This document shows, in pieces, positions 57,489 to 64,000 of a stretch of 64,000 nucleotides of DNA (its first letter is position 1; every line of letters begins with the position of its first letter). The position numbers and the translations under genes are program-made. The DNA is from Thalassospira xiamenensis M-5 = DSM 17429 (GTDB lineage: Bacteria > Pseudomonadota > Alphaproteobacteria > Rhodospirillales > Thalassospiraceae): the NCBI RefSeq assembly GCF_000300235.2, contig NZ_CP004388.1, forward strand, positions 3,294,001 to 3,358,000. Direction: 5' to 3'. Under the pieces are notes generated by a model, which ran no database searches, was not told the origin of the DNA, and saw only the letters and a list, made by a program, of their open reading frames with translations.

Positions 57489-57722
57489 TCAGACTTCGCA
57501 AACATGCGCGCTGCCTTCGGCGTGATAGACACCGCATTTCGGGCATTTTTCAAGATCATGCGCCACAGCTTCGTGTTTCTGCTGTTTGGCTTTTTTGTCA
57601 TGCGCGGTCTGTTTTGGCTGCTCCTGCCCGGAAACCTGATTCTTGCGGGTAAACAGCTTGAAGCCCTGCCATACCACCAGAACGATCAGTGCGGTAAAAA
57701 GGATTTTCGACAAACTCAGCAT
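57489..57722 (-). CDS. Small membrane-anchored protein with C-terminal CxxC
   Basis: ATG at 57722 (MLSLSKILFTALIVLVVWQGFKLF) gives 77 aa: one N-terminal transmembrane helix, a basic/polar middle, and a terminal CPKCGVYHAEGSAHVCEV with three cysteines. It resembles PP0621-type small proteins, which have an N-terminal helix and a C-terminal zinc-ribbon-like end. The function is unknown. It lies between the tRNA methyltransferase gene and glyQ on the same strand, separated from both by gaps. Confidence 0.65.
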   Translation of the reverse strand: MLSLSKILFTALIVLVVWQGFKLFTRKNQVSGQEQPKQTAHDKKAKQQKHEAVAHDLEKCPKCGVYHAEGSAHVCEV

Positions 57723-57807
57723 GGCATTTCCCAAAGCATCAAGGTTTCTGCGCCACAACGGACCCGCGACGCACTTTATAGTGCCCTTATATTAAACCAA
57801 GCCCGAT

Positions 57808-58593
57808 TTAGAAACCGGGCAATGCAGATGGCCCCCGCAAAATCGCCTCGCATTCGGGCAGATAAGCCCCCGCCTCGTCATGCAGAACAATTCCGCGTCG
57901 CAGGGCAACCGGCGATGAAACGCCCTTGCGGGCCGAGACAATCACGCGAAGCGGCGCATCGGCACTGGCCTTGCTCCAGATCGGATAGATGGTCATGTCG
58001 CCTGCCCGACCGTGCAAAAGCCCGATGATCCGGTCGAGATGATCCGCCCGGTGTACGATGGTGATCCGGCCCTTCTGGCGGACCATCTTAAGGCAGAAAT
58101 GGATCCAGTCCTTAAGATCAGCCGTACCTTCCTGATGCGCCTTGGCCCGGCTTTCATTGGCGGGGCGCGTTCCCCCGGCATAGAAGGGCGGGTTTGAAAT
58201 CACCTGATCAAAGCTTTCGGCTGCCAGCGGCAAGGACCGGTCATTGATATCGCCATGAACCGGCGTTACCCGGCCAACAAGATCATTTTCGACAATGTTG
58301 CGGCAAAACAGCGCATAGAGATCGTCCTGCAACTCGACCCCGGTCACTTCGGCATCGGGCAGACGGCGTGCGACGCACAGCCCGGCCGATCCGACAGCCG
58401 CCCCGACATCGAGTATTTTCTGATCCCGTCTGGAATTGATCGAAACGGACGCCGCCAGCAAAACAGCATCGACCGCCGCGCGATACCCATCGACCGGCTG
58501 TTTTAACGTCACCGAACCGCCCAGCAGAAAATCGTGGCTGATGCGTTCTTCCGCAAAATCGGGAACATGAAATGCGCTATCGGTTCGGGTCAT
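57808..58593 (-). CDS. tRNA1(Val)-type adenine N6 methyltransferase (TrmN6-like)
   Basis: ATG at 58593 (MTRTDSAFHVPDFAEERISHDFLLGG) gives 261 aa; the longer frame adds a doubtful leader. It has the SAM-binding motif ILDVGAAVGSAGLCVARRLP and the amino-methyltransferase motif SNPPFY at about 155-160, which marks N6-adenine or N5-glutamine methyltransferases. The family methylates A37 of tRNA1(Val) in E. coli. It follows the DUF2007 gene by about 43 bases. Confidence 0.88.
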   Translation of the reverse strand: MTRTDSAFHVPDFAEERISHDFLLGGSVTLKQPVDGYRAAVDAVLLAASVSINSRRDQKILDVGAAVGSAGLCVARRLPDAEVTGVELQDDLYALFCRNIVENDLVGRVTPVHGDINDRSLPLAAESFDQVISNPPFYAGGTRPANESRAKAHQEGTADLKDWIHFCLKMVRQKGRITIVHRADHLDRIIGLLHGRAGDMTIYPIWSKASADAPLRVIVSARKGVSSPVALRRGIVLHDEAGAYLPECEAILRGPSALPGF

Positions 58594-58636
58594 AAATGCC
58601 TTAATTCCTGCAACCTTGCCGATGTCGGACTGATTT

Positions 58637-58894
58637 TCAGTCCTGAACTTCCTCGGTATCGGGATCATGCTGTGCGTTATGCGCATCAAGTTCGCGTCTG
58701 GCAATATCAAGGATGTATTTGGCCCGGCTTTCTTCCTCGGGGGCCACCATCAAACGCCTTGGCAATGCGCCGATGGATCCTTCGAGAATGCTGGCGTGGT
58801 AATCAAAAATATGGCTGGCGATGTCTTCGTCGGCGAGAACCGATTGCGCCCAGCTGAGCTCGATCGGGTCGTTGCTGCGAAATAGCTCGATCAT
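58637..58894 (-). CDS. DUF2007 family protein
   Basis: This 85-aa protein has the pattern MIELFRSNDPIELSWAQSVLADEDIASHIFDYHASILEG...RLMVAPEEESRAKYIL, typical of DUF2007. It has a small alpha-beta fold with no catalytic motif that I can identify. It lies upstream of the TrmN6-like gene and divergent from the polyprenyl synthase, a grouping I know from related genomes. Confidence 0.88.
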   Translation of the reverse strand: MIELFRSNDPIELSWAQSVLADEDIASHIFDYHASILEGSIGALPRRLMVAPEEESRAKYILDIARRELDAHNAQHDPDTEEVQD

Positions 58895-59128
58895 GCGATT
58901 TATGCGCCCCGGTTGTTATTGTATGTTTATGTTATCCATATATATGTGTGTGGCAGAACATATTCGGGTAAAAATGACGGCAAAGCGGTTATTGTTGCCT
59001 GTCTGGCAACCATTTGTCCACTTGACCGTCACCACCCGGCATCTCTATGTTGAGGCCGCCCACTGAAATCAGCGTTACCCGTCCCGGTGGGCGGGGTCAA
59101 TACGCGAGAAATTGTTTCGGATTACAGC

Positions 59129-60139
59129 GTGACCAATATCGCAACGCAGCAGACGACCGAACCCAGCCTGGACTCCCTGATCCGCCTTGTCGATGCCGAC
59201 ATGAAGCGCGTCAATCAGGTCATCATTGACAACATGCACAGCGAAGTCGCGCTGATCCCGCAACTGGCAAGCCATCTTGTCGCTGCTGGTGGCAAGCGCA
59301 TGCGCCCGATGCTGACACTGGCATCAGCCCAGCTTTGCGGCTATCAAGGCGGCACATCGGCGGTTGATCTTGCGGCCTGTGTCGAGTTTATCCACACCGC
59401 AACGCTTCTGCATGACGATGTCGTTGATGAAAGCCTGCTGCGCCGTGGTCAGGCATCGGCCAATGCCCTGTTTGGCAACGAAGCCAGCGTTCTGGTCGGT
59501 GACTTCCTGTTTGCACGCGCCTTTGTCGTGATGGTCAAAAACGGCTCGCTCAAGGTTCTTGATATCCTTGCCAAGGCGTCCGCCGTCATTGCCGAAGGCG
59601 AAGTTTTGCAACTTTCGACCGCCAATGACATGGCGACCACCGAAGAAGCCTATCTTGAAGTCATCACCGCCAAAACCGCCGCCCTGTTTGGGGCTGCGTC
59701 GCAAATCGGGGCGGTGATTGCCAATCGTTCAGCGGAGGACGAAGAAGCCCTGCGTCTTTATGGCATCTATCTTGGCACGGCTTTCCAGCTGATCGACGAT
59801 GTTCTGGATTATTCCGCCCATCAGGCGACGCTTGGCAAAACTGTCGGCGATGATTTCCGTGACGGCAAGGTGACCCTGCCGGTGATCATTTCCTATGCCA
59901 AGGGTGACGACGCGGAAAAGGCCTTCTGGCGCCGTTGCATGGAAGATCAGGAATTCCAGGATGGCGATCTTGATCGCGCGCAGGAACTGATTCGCAAATA
60001 TGACGCGCTTAGCGCATCGATGGATCGTGCGCGTGAATTTGGCCAGCTTGCCATTGATACCCTGACGCGCTTTGACGATGGCCCGATCAAAGATGCGATG
60101 ATCGAAGCGGTCGAGTTCTGCATTTCGCGCCCATACTGA
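59129..60139 (+). CDS. ispB: Long-chain polyprenyl diphosphate synthase (octaprenyl/decaprenyl type)
   Basis: I prefer GTG at 59129 (VTNIATQQTTEPSLDSL), giving 336 aa; GTG 59087 would add 14 residues of low-quality sequence. The first DDxxD is D96-D100 (LLHDDVVDESLLRRG) and the second is in QLIDDVLDYSAHQ. GGKRMRPMLTLASA is the allylic substrate-binding segment. It makes the side chain of ubiquinone. It is monocistronic and followed by tRNA-Pro. Confidence 0.92.
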   Translation: MTNIATQQTTEPSLDSLIRLVDADMKRVNQVIIDNMHSEVALIPQLASHLVAAGGKRMRPMLTLASAQLCGYQGGTSAVDLAACVEFIHTATLLHDDVVDESLLRRGQASANALFGNEASVLVGDFLFARAFVVMVKNGSLKVLDILAKASAVIAEGEVLQLSTANDMATTEEAYLEVITAKTAALFGAASQIGAVIANRSAEDEEALRLYGIYLGTAFQLIDDVLDYSAHQATLGKTVGDDFRDGKVTLPVIISYAKGDDAEKAFWRRCMEDQEFQDGDLDRAQELIRKYDALSASMDRAREFGQLAIDTLTRFDDGPIKDAMIEAVEFCISRPY

Positions 60140-60239
60140 TATCGCATGCCGGTATCGCATGCCGGGGTCCCGGCGGATTGGCGCAAAAAATCCTTGCGTC
60201 GGTCGGTATTTGGGATTATCACCCGGCTTCGCAGAATGA

Positions 60240-60316
60240 CGGAGCGTAGCTCAGCCTGGTAGAGCACTGTCTTCGGGAGGCAGGGGTCGGAGGTTCGAAT
60301 CCTCTCGCTCCGACCA
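60240..60316 (+). tRNA. tRNA-Pro (CGG), copy 1
   Basis: This 77-base tRNA includes CCA: acceptor CGGAGCG / CGCTCCG, D-arm TAGCTCAGCCTGGTAGAGC, anticodon stem-loop CTGTC-TTCGGGA-GGCAG with CGG, and T-arm GGAGGTTCGAATCCTC. It is identical to the copy at 60521. Confidence 0.94.
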
Positions 60317-60322
60317 TCATTC

Positions 60323-60361
60323 AAAGGCCCTGAAACGGTTTGACGTTTCGGGGCCTTTTGC
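60323..60361 (+). terminator. Terminator after tRNA-Pro copy 1
   Basis: AAAGGCCCTGAAAC and GTTTCGGGGCCTTTT form a long hairpin with an eight-base loop and a terminal T-run. Confidence 0.85.
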
Positions 60362-60520
60362 GTATTGGCACAAACCCCGCCGAATTCACCCGCAAAGCGA
60401 TTGATGCCCACACCGCGCAACCGTGAAATCATCTGTCGTAAAACGGCAAAGTTTTTCAGGCCCACCGACCGGTTTATGCTTGATCCAGCCCTGAAGACGG
60501 GCTAAACAACCGCCCACTGA

Positions 60521-60597
60521 CGGAGCGTAGCTCAGCCTGGTAGAGCACTGTCTTCGGGAGGCAGGGGTCGGAGGTTCGAATCCTCTCGCTCCGACCA
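60521..60597 (+). tRNA. tRNA-Pro (CGG), copy 2
   Basis: This 77-base tRNA is identical to copy 1, 204 bases downstream of it. The copies are separated by a terminator, so each probably has its own promoter. Confidence 0.94.
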
Positions 60598-60602
60598 TCA
60601 GT

Positions 60603-60634
60603 CGGGAAGCCTTTTTCAAAGGCTTCCCGTTTTC
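60603..60634 (+). terminator. Terminator after tRNA-Pro copy 2
   Basis: CGGGAAGCCTTT-TTC-AAAGGCTTCCCG has a perfect 12-pair stem followed by TTTTC. Confidence 0.9.
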
Positions 60635-61256
60635 ATTTCCGGATGCTTTCCCCGCCTGACATGCCCCGCCTTAACCATGCGTTATATCGGGTGCCTGCAT
60701 CACAAGGTCCTCTTTCCGCACGGCTGACCAGAAAGCCCTTCGCAAACCGGTTCTTCATCAAATCAAACCATCTTGGCCGCACTGCGCCGCGCCGCAACAA
60801 ATTCGCACTCCCGTTCGCAAGTGCAAACTTTCTCATCATGCTTTGGCATCGCTTCCCCTCACCTTGCCAGTCTTGCGCATGACGGCACCACACCCGTCAA
60901 CAATCCGAAAGCAGTTGCTTTGCCAATCGATTCGCAACCATAGCGCGGGTTACCGGGCCTTTCTGCCATAACAACTTTAAATGAGAGCTATGCAATATGC
61001 TGAACCCCGTATAAATACGCATTTCCATGCGGAAATCCCGGTTTTTTGAGCGAAATCAAGTCATTTTTGTGCGTTCGCGAAGATATTTTCTTGCGTAGCG
61101 GGCGAAACAAACTTGCTCATACTTGCGAAATACGCTTAAGCTTCGCCCTGCAACAAGAGGAACGGGACGTTTTCGCCAGCAATAACAAAAGCAAAAGGCG
61201 GTTATCGCCCCGACGTGGTAATACCAATTTCGGACTTCTTAGGGAGGAAGCTACGA
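60635..61256. other. Intergenic region upstream of the TRAP operon
   Basis: This stretch of about 620 bases has overlapping frames on both strands (up to 86 codons) but no recognisable product. It becomes AT-richer towards the TRAP genes. The promoter and any regulator site of the transporter must lie here; I could not pick them out with confidence. AGGGAGG at its right end is the dctP ribosome-binding site. Confidence 0.5.
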
Positions 61257-62318
61257 ATGAAATTTTCTAGTTTTTTGAAATCTGCAACCTGTGTGGCCGT
61301 ACTTGCAGCGGCTACTTTGACGACGGTTGCGCCTGATGCGGATGCTGCTGATCGTGTTCGCTGGAAAATGGGCTCGACCTATCCGGGCAGCCTGACCCAG
61401 CTTGGCACGCTTGGCAAACGCGTTGACGAAAAGATCGACGAAGTTTCCGGCGGCAACATTCAGATTAAATTCTATGAGCCGGGCGCACTTGTTCCGGCAC
61501 TTGAAGTGTTTGATGCGGTTTCAACCGGTTCCATCGATGCCGCCTTCTCCACCCCGGGTTACTGGGCGGGCAAGGTTCCGGCACTTCAGCTTTTCGGTGC
61601 CGTTCCGTTTGGTCCGCAGGCTGGTGAATATCTGGCATGGGTCAAATTTGGCGGCGGTCAGGAAATCTTTGACCGGCTTTACGCCGAACATGGCATCAAG
61701 TCGCTGTTCTGCGGCCTGATCGCACCAGAAGCCTCAGGCTGGTTCTCCAAGGAAATCAACACGGTTGAAGACCTTAAAGGCCTGAAAATGCGCTTCTTTG
61801 GTCTTGGCGCAAAAGTGATGGAAAAGCTTGGTGTCTCGACCCAGCTTCTGTCGGCTGGCGACATCTATCCGGCACTTGAACTCGGCACGATTGACGCGAC
61901 CGAATTCTCCATGCCGGCGATCGACCTTAAACTGGGCTTCCATCAGGTCGCCAAATACTACTATTTCCCGGGCTGGCATCAGCAATCCACCTTCTTCGAT
62001 CTCATGATCAACAAGGAGAAGTGGGAAGGTCTTGACAAGACCCAGCAGGCACAGATCGAAGCCGTCTGTAACGACAACCTGGCTTATGGTTTCGCCGAAG
62101 GTGAAGCGATCCAGTTCGCAGCCCTTAAAGAACTTCAGGAAAAAGGCGTGAACATCAAGAAATGGTCGCCTGAAATGCTTGATGCCATGCGCGGTGCATG
62201 GGAAGAAGTCGCAGGCGAACTTGCTGCACAGGATGCGGACTTCAAAGAAGCCTATGACAGCCTGCAGGGCTTCCGTGCCAACTACAAAATCTGGAAAGAC
62301 ATCGGATATCTCGATTAA
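61257..62318 (+). CDS. TRAP transporter substrate-binding protein (DctP/TakP-like)
   Basis: ATG at 61257, preceded by AGGGAGG, gives 353 aa. The signal peptide ends near DADA-AD. The mature protein (RVRWKMGSTYPGSL) is of the DctP family, with the ligand carboxylate-binding Arg expected in LKGLKMRFFGLGAKVMEKLG. The ending of the binding lobe, YYYFPGWHQQSTFFDLMIN, is close to TakP-type proteins that bind 2-oxo acids. The real ligand is not certain; 2-oxo acids, lactate or other organic acids are likely. Confidence 0.9.
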   Translation: MKFSSFLKSATCVAVLAAATLTTVAPDADAADRVRWKMGSTYPGSLTQLGTLGKRVDEKIDEVSGGNIQIKFYEPGALVPALEVFDAVSTGSIDAAFSTPGYWAGKVPALQLFGAVPFGPQAGEYLAWVKFGGGQEIFDRLYAEHGIKSLFCGLIAPEASGWFSKEINTVEDLKGLKMRFFGLGAKVMEKLGVSTQLLSAGDIYPALELGTIDATEFSMPAIDLKLGFHQVAKYYYFPGWHQQSTFFDLMINKEKWEGLDKTQQAQIEAVCNDNLAYGFAEGEAIQFAALKELQEKGVNIKKWSPEMLDAMRGAWEEVAGELAAQDADFKEAYDSLQGFRANYKIWKDIGYLD

Positions 62319-62432
62319 TCTTTCCCGGTCCTGATGCGACCTTGTGTCGGACCACAAAAAAGTCTCGGCAAGGCCGGGCGCCAATGGCCCCGGCCTTGAC
62401 CGCGATTAAGAAAAGACCCGGGAGGCTTTTTA

Positions 62433-63023
62433 ATGGAAGCGCTACTAAAACTGAGTGACGGCATTGATGCCATCGTTTCCCGCATCGGGAAATGGGCCGC
62501 CCTGCTTGCCATTCCGTTGATGCTGACGATCATGTTTGACGTGATCCAGCGTAAATTCGGCGGCCAGGGTTCCATCAAGCTGCAGGAACTGGAATGGCAT
62601 CTCCATACCGGCCTGTTCATGCTGTGTTTCGGTTTTGGCTATATTCGTGACTCTCATGTCCGCATCGAACTGATCCGTGACAATTTACGCCCGCGCACAC
62701 GCGCCATCGTCGAGATGATCGGCGCGATTATCTGCATTCTGCCGTTCTGCGCACTGGTGATTTATTTTGGTTATGATTTTGTCCTTCGATCCTTCGAAAA
62801 CCACGAAGTCTCTGCCTCGACCACGGGGCTGACCCATCGCTGGCTCATCAAATCAACCATCCCCATCGGCTTCGGCCTTCTCGCCATGGCCGGTTTTTCG
62901 GTCTTCCTGAAATGCTATGTCTTTGTGTTCGGCCCCAGCAACCTGCGCAGCCGTGCGGGTCACTATGTCGGCGCAACACATCACGCAGACCTTGGCAACG
63001 AAGCCGCCAGGCTCAAAGACTGA
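62433..63023 (+). CDS. TRAP transporter small permease subunit (DctQ)
   Basis: This 196-aa membrane protein has four hydrophobic segments (AALLAIPLMLTIMFDVIQRK, LHTGLFMLCFGFGYIRDSHV, MIGAIICILPFCALVIYFGY, IPIGFGLLAMAGFSVFLKCY), the usual DctQ topology, and begins MEALLKLSDGIDAIVSRIG. It lies between the binding protein and the large permease, in the standard P-Q-M order. DctQ joins DctM to form the transport unit. Confidence 0.9.
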   Translation: MEALLKLSDGIDAIVSRIGKWAALLAIPLMLTIMFDVIQRKFGGQGSIKLQELEWHLHTGLFMLCFGFGYIRDSHVRIELIRDNLRPRTRAIVEMIGAIICILPFCALVIYFGYDFVLRSFENHEVSASTTGLTHRWLIKSTIPIGFGLLAMAGFSVFLKCYVFVFGPSNLRSRAGHYVGATHHADLGNEAARLKD

Positions 63024-63046
63024 TTGCGGAACGGGGATAATTCCAA

Positions 63047-64000
63047 ATGGAAAACTTCTATATCGAAGACTGGTTTCCGCTGATCATGTTTGCCTCGCTG
63101 GGCATTCTGGTCTTCTCGGGGCTACCGGTCGCATTCGTCATTTCGGGCATCGGGATCGCCTTTGGCTTCCTTGGCATGGCCTATGACGTCTTCTCATTCA
63201 TTGAATTCTTCAACATCGTATCGCGCATCTGGGGTGGCATCGCCGAAAACATGGTGATGGTTGCCGTTCCGATGTTCATCTATATGGGCACGATGCTGGA
63301 AAAAAGCGGCGTTGCCGAAGACCTGCTTGAATGCCTGAACGTGCTGATGCGCAAGGTTCCCGGGGGTCTGGCACTTTCGGTTACCCTGATGGGTACGATC
63401 ATGGCCGCCACCACCGGCATCATCGGTGCATCGGTTGTGATGATGACCCTGCTTGCCCTGCCGGTCATGCTGCGCCGCAATTATGATCCGTCGCTTGCGA
63501 CCGGGACGATTGCCGCATCGGGAACGCTCGGCATTCTGATCCCGCCAAGCATCATGCTGGTCCTGATGTCCGACCTTCTGTCGGTTTCGGTCGGGAACCT
63601 GTTCCTGGCGGCGATCATTCCGGGTCTGTTGCTGGCATCGCTTTATACCATCTATATCTTTGTGCGGTGCCAGATGCAGCCCCATCTTGCCCCGCCCCTG
63701 CCCGATGCCGAAGCGGTCCATGGCACGGAGATGCTGCGCATGATGGTGCGAAGCTTCATCCCGCCGGTCTTCCTGATTGTGCTGGTGCTGGGATCGATCT
63801 TTGCCGGTTTTGCCACCCCGACCGAGGCCGCAGGCGTTGGTGCGGTAGGCGCGACCTTCCTGGCACTGGTCAAGGGTCGCCTGAAATGGGATGTGCTTAA
63901 GGACGTCTGCGAACGGTCGGCTTTGACCGGGGCGATGCTGTTCTTCCTGTTTGCCGGTGCAACCGTCTTCTCCTATGTGTTCCGTTCACTGGGCGGGGAT
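63047..64000 (+). CDS. TRAP transporter large permease subunit (DctM), partial
   Basis: This frame opens MENFYIEDWFPLIMFASLGILVFSGLPVAFVISGIGIAFGF from ATG 63047 and runs open to the end of the window (318 codons seen; the family is about 430 or more). GTIMAATTGIIGASVVMMTLLALPVML and GTLGILIPPSIMLVLMSDLLSVSVGNLF are the conserved DctM loops. It is a Na+-coupled secondary transport subunit. The 3' end lies outside the window. Confidence 0.92.
   Translation, partial: MENFYIEDWFPLIMFASLGILVFSGLPVAFVISGIGIAFGFLGMAYDVFSFIEFFNIVSRIWGGIAENMVMVAVPMFIYMGTMLEKSGVAEDLLECLNVLMRKVPGGLALSVTLMGTIMAATTGIIGASVVMMTLLALPVMLRRNYDPSLATGTIAASGTLGILIPPSIMLVLMSDLLSVSVGNLFLAAIIPGLLLASLYTIYIFVRCQMQPHLAPPLPDAEAVHGTEMLRMMVRSFIPPVFLIVLVLGSIFAGFATPTEAAGVGAVGATFLALVKGRLKWDVLKDVCERSALTGAMLFFLFAGATVFSYVFRSLGGD

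Noticed and set aside
60633-60893. Frames of 79-86 codons on both strands between tRNA-Pro and the TRAP genes
   Set aside because: They overlap each other, lack a good ribosome-binding site and resemble no family.
61080-61130. Sigma-54 promoter before the TRAP operon
   Set aside because: A GG...GC pair near GGGCGAAACAAACTTGCT has 12 bases between its elements instead of 10, so the spacing is wrong.

Overview
The window reads as a chromosomal segment of an alphaproteobacterium. The order Rhodospirillales, and something close to Thalassospira, is my best guess. That rests on gene content and order: purC-purS-purQ-purL with the small PurL, hflK-hflC-DUF2065-Do protease, the murA/hisG/hisD/UPF0262/infA/maf/RNase G/yacG/tRNA-Phe block, glyQ-glyS-ppdK, the zeta-type F1-ATPase inhibitor, and one sequence matching the alphaproteobacterial LexA box GTTC-N7-GTTC. 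No rRNA or ribosomal protein operon is present to fix the species.

Layout. 1-2.6 kb: a truncated amidotransferase-like gene, a NarL-type response regulator, the ATPase inhibitor and a TANGO2/NRDE protein. 2.8-6.9 kb: purine biosynthesis. 7.0-9.2 kb: an XRE/MmyB-like regulator divergent from a membrane protein, and a solute-binding protein. 9.2-14.8 kb: Mrp/ApbC, HflKC, DUF2065 and a periplasmic Do protease. 14.8-18.2 kb: serB and miaA, separated by a GST gene and a Phd/VapC toxin-antitoxin pair that look like an accessory insertion. 18.4-21.9 kb: ilvB-ilvN-ilvC. 22-28.5 kb: psuG, a PNPOx-like protein divergent from a MocR regulator, a photolyase and a CYTH-CHAD protein. 28.5-29.8 kb: a 1.3-kb stretch without a convincing gene that holds a LexA-like box, a terminator and degenerate repeats of about 107 bp. 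29.8-38.5 kb: tRNA-Phe and a leftward housekeeping block (yacG, RNase G, maf, infA, LMW phosphatase, UPF0262, hisD, hisG, murA, dcd). 38.7-41 kb: tandem tRNA-Thr, a UDP-glucuronate epimerase and a SprA-related protein. 41.2-45.5 kb: a response regulator and a hybrid histidine kinase facing each other, with an IS1182-type element inserted in the terminator between them. 45.5-50.4 kb: an AcuI-like reductase, small membrane proteins and three glycosyltransferases. 50.5-58.9 kb: ygfZ, ppdK, glyS, glyQ, a tRNA methyltransferase and DUF2007. 59-64 kb: a polyprenyl synthase, two tRNA-Pro genes and a TRAP transporter cut by the window end.

Most of the window is ordinary core genome. The points most worth following up are: the gene-poor 28.5-29.8 kb stretch; a MocR regulator whose PLP-binding lysine position reads as arginine; a SprA-family putative metalloprotease whose HExxH reads EExxH; the IS insertion that duplicated a whole 24-bp palindromic terminator; and a 14-codon ORF with tandem Cys codons immediately upstream of ilvB. 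I did not find a clear new multi-gene system.
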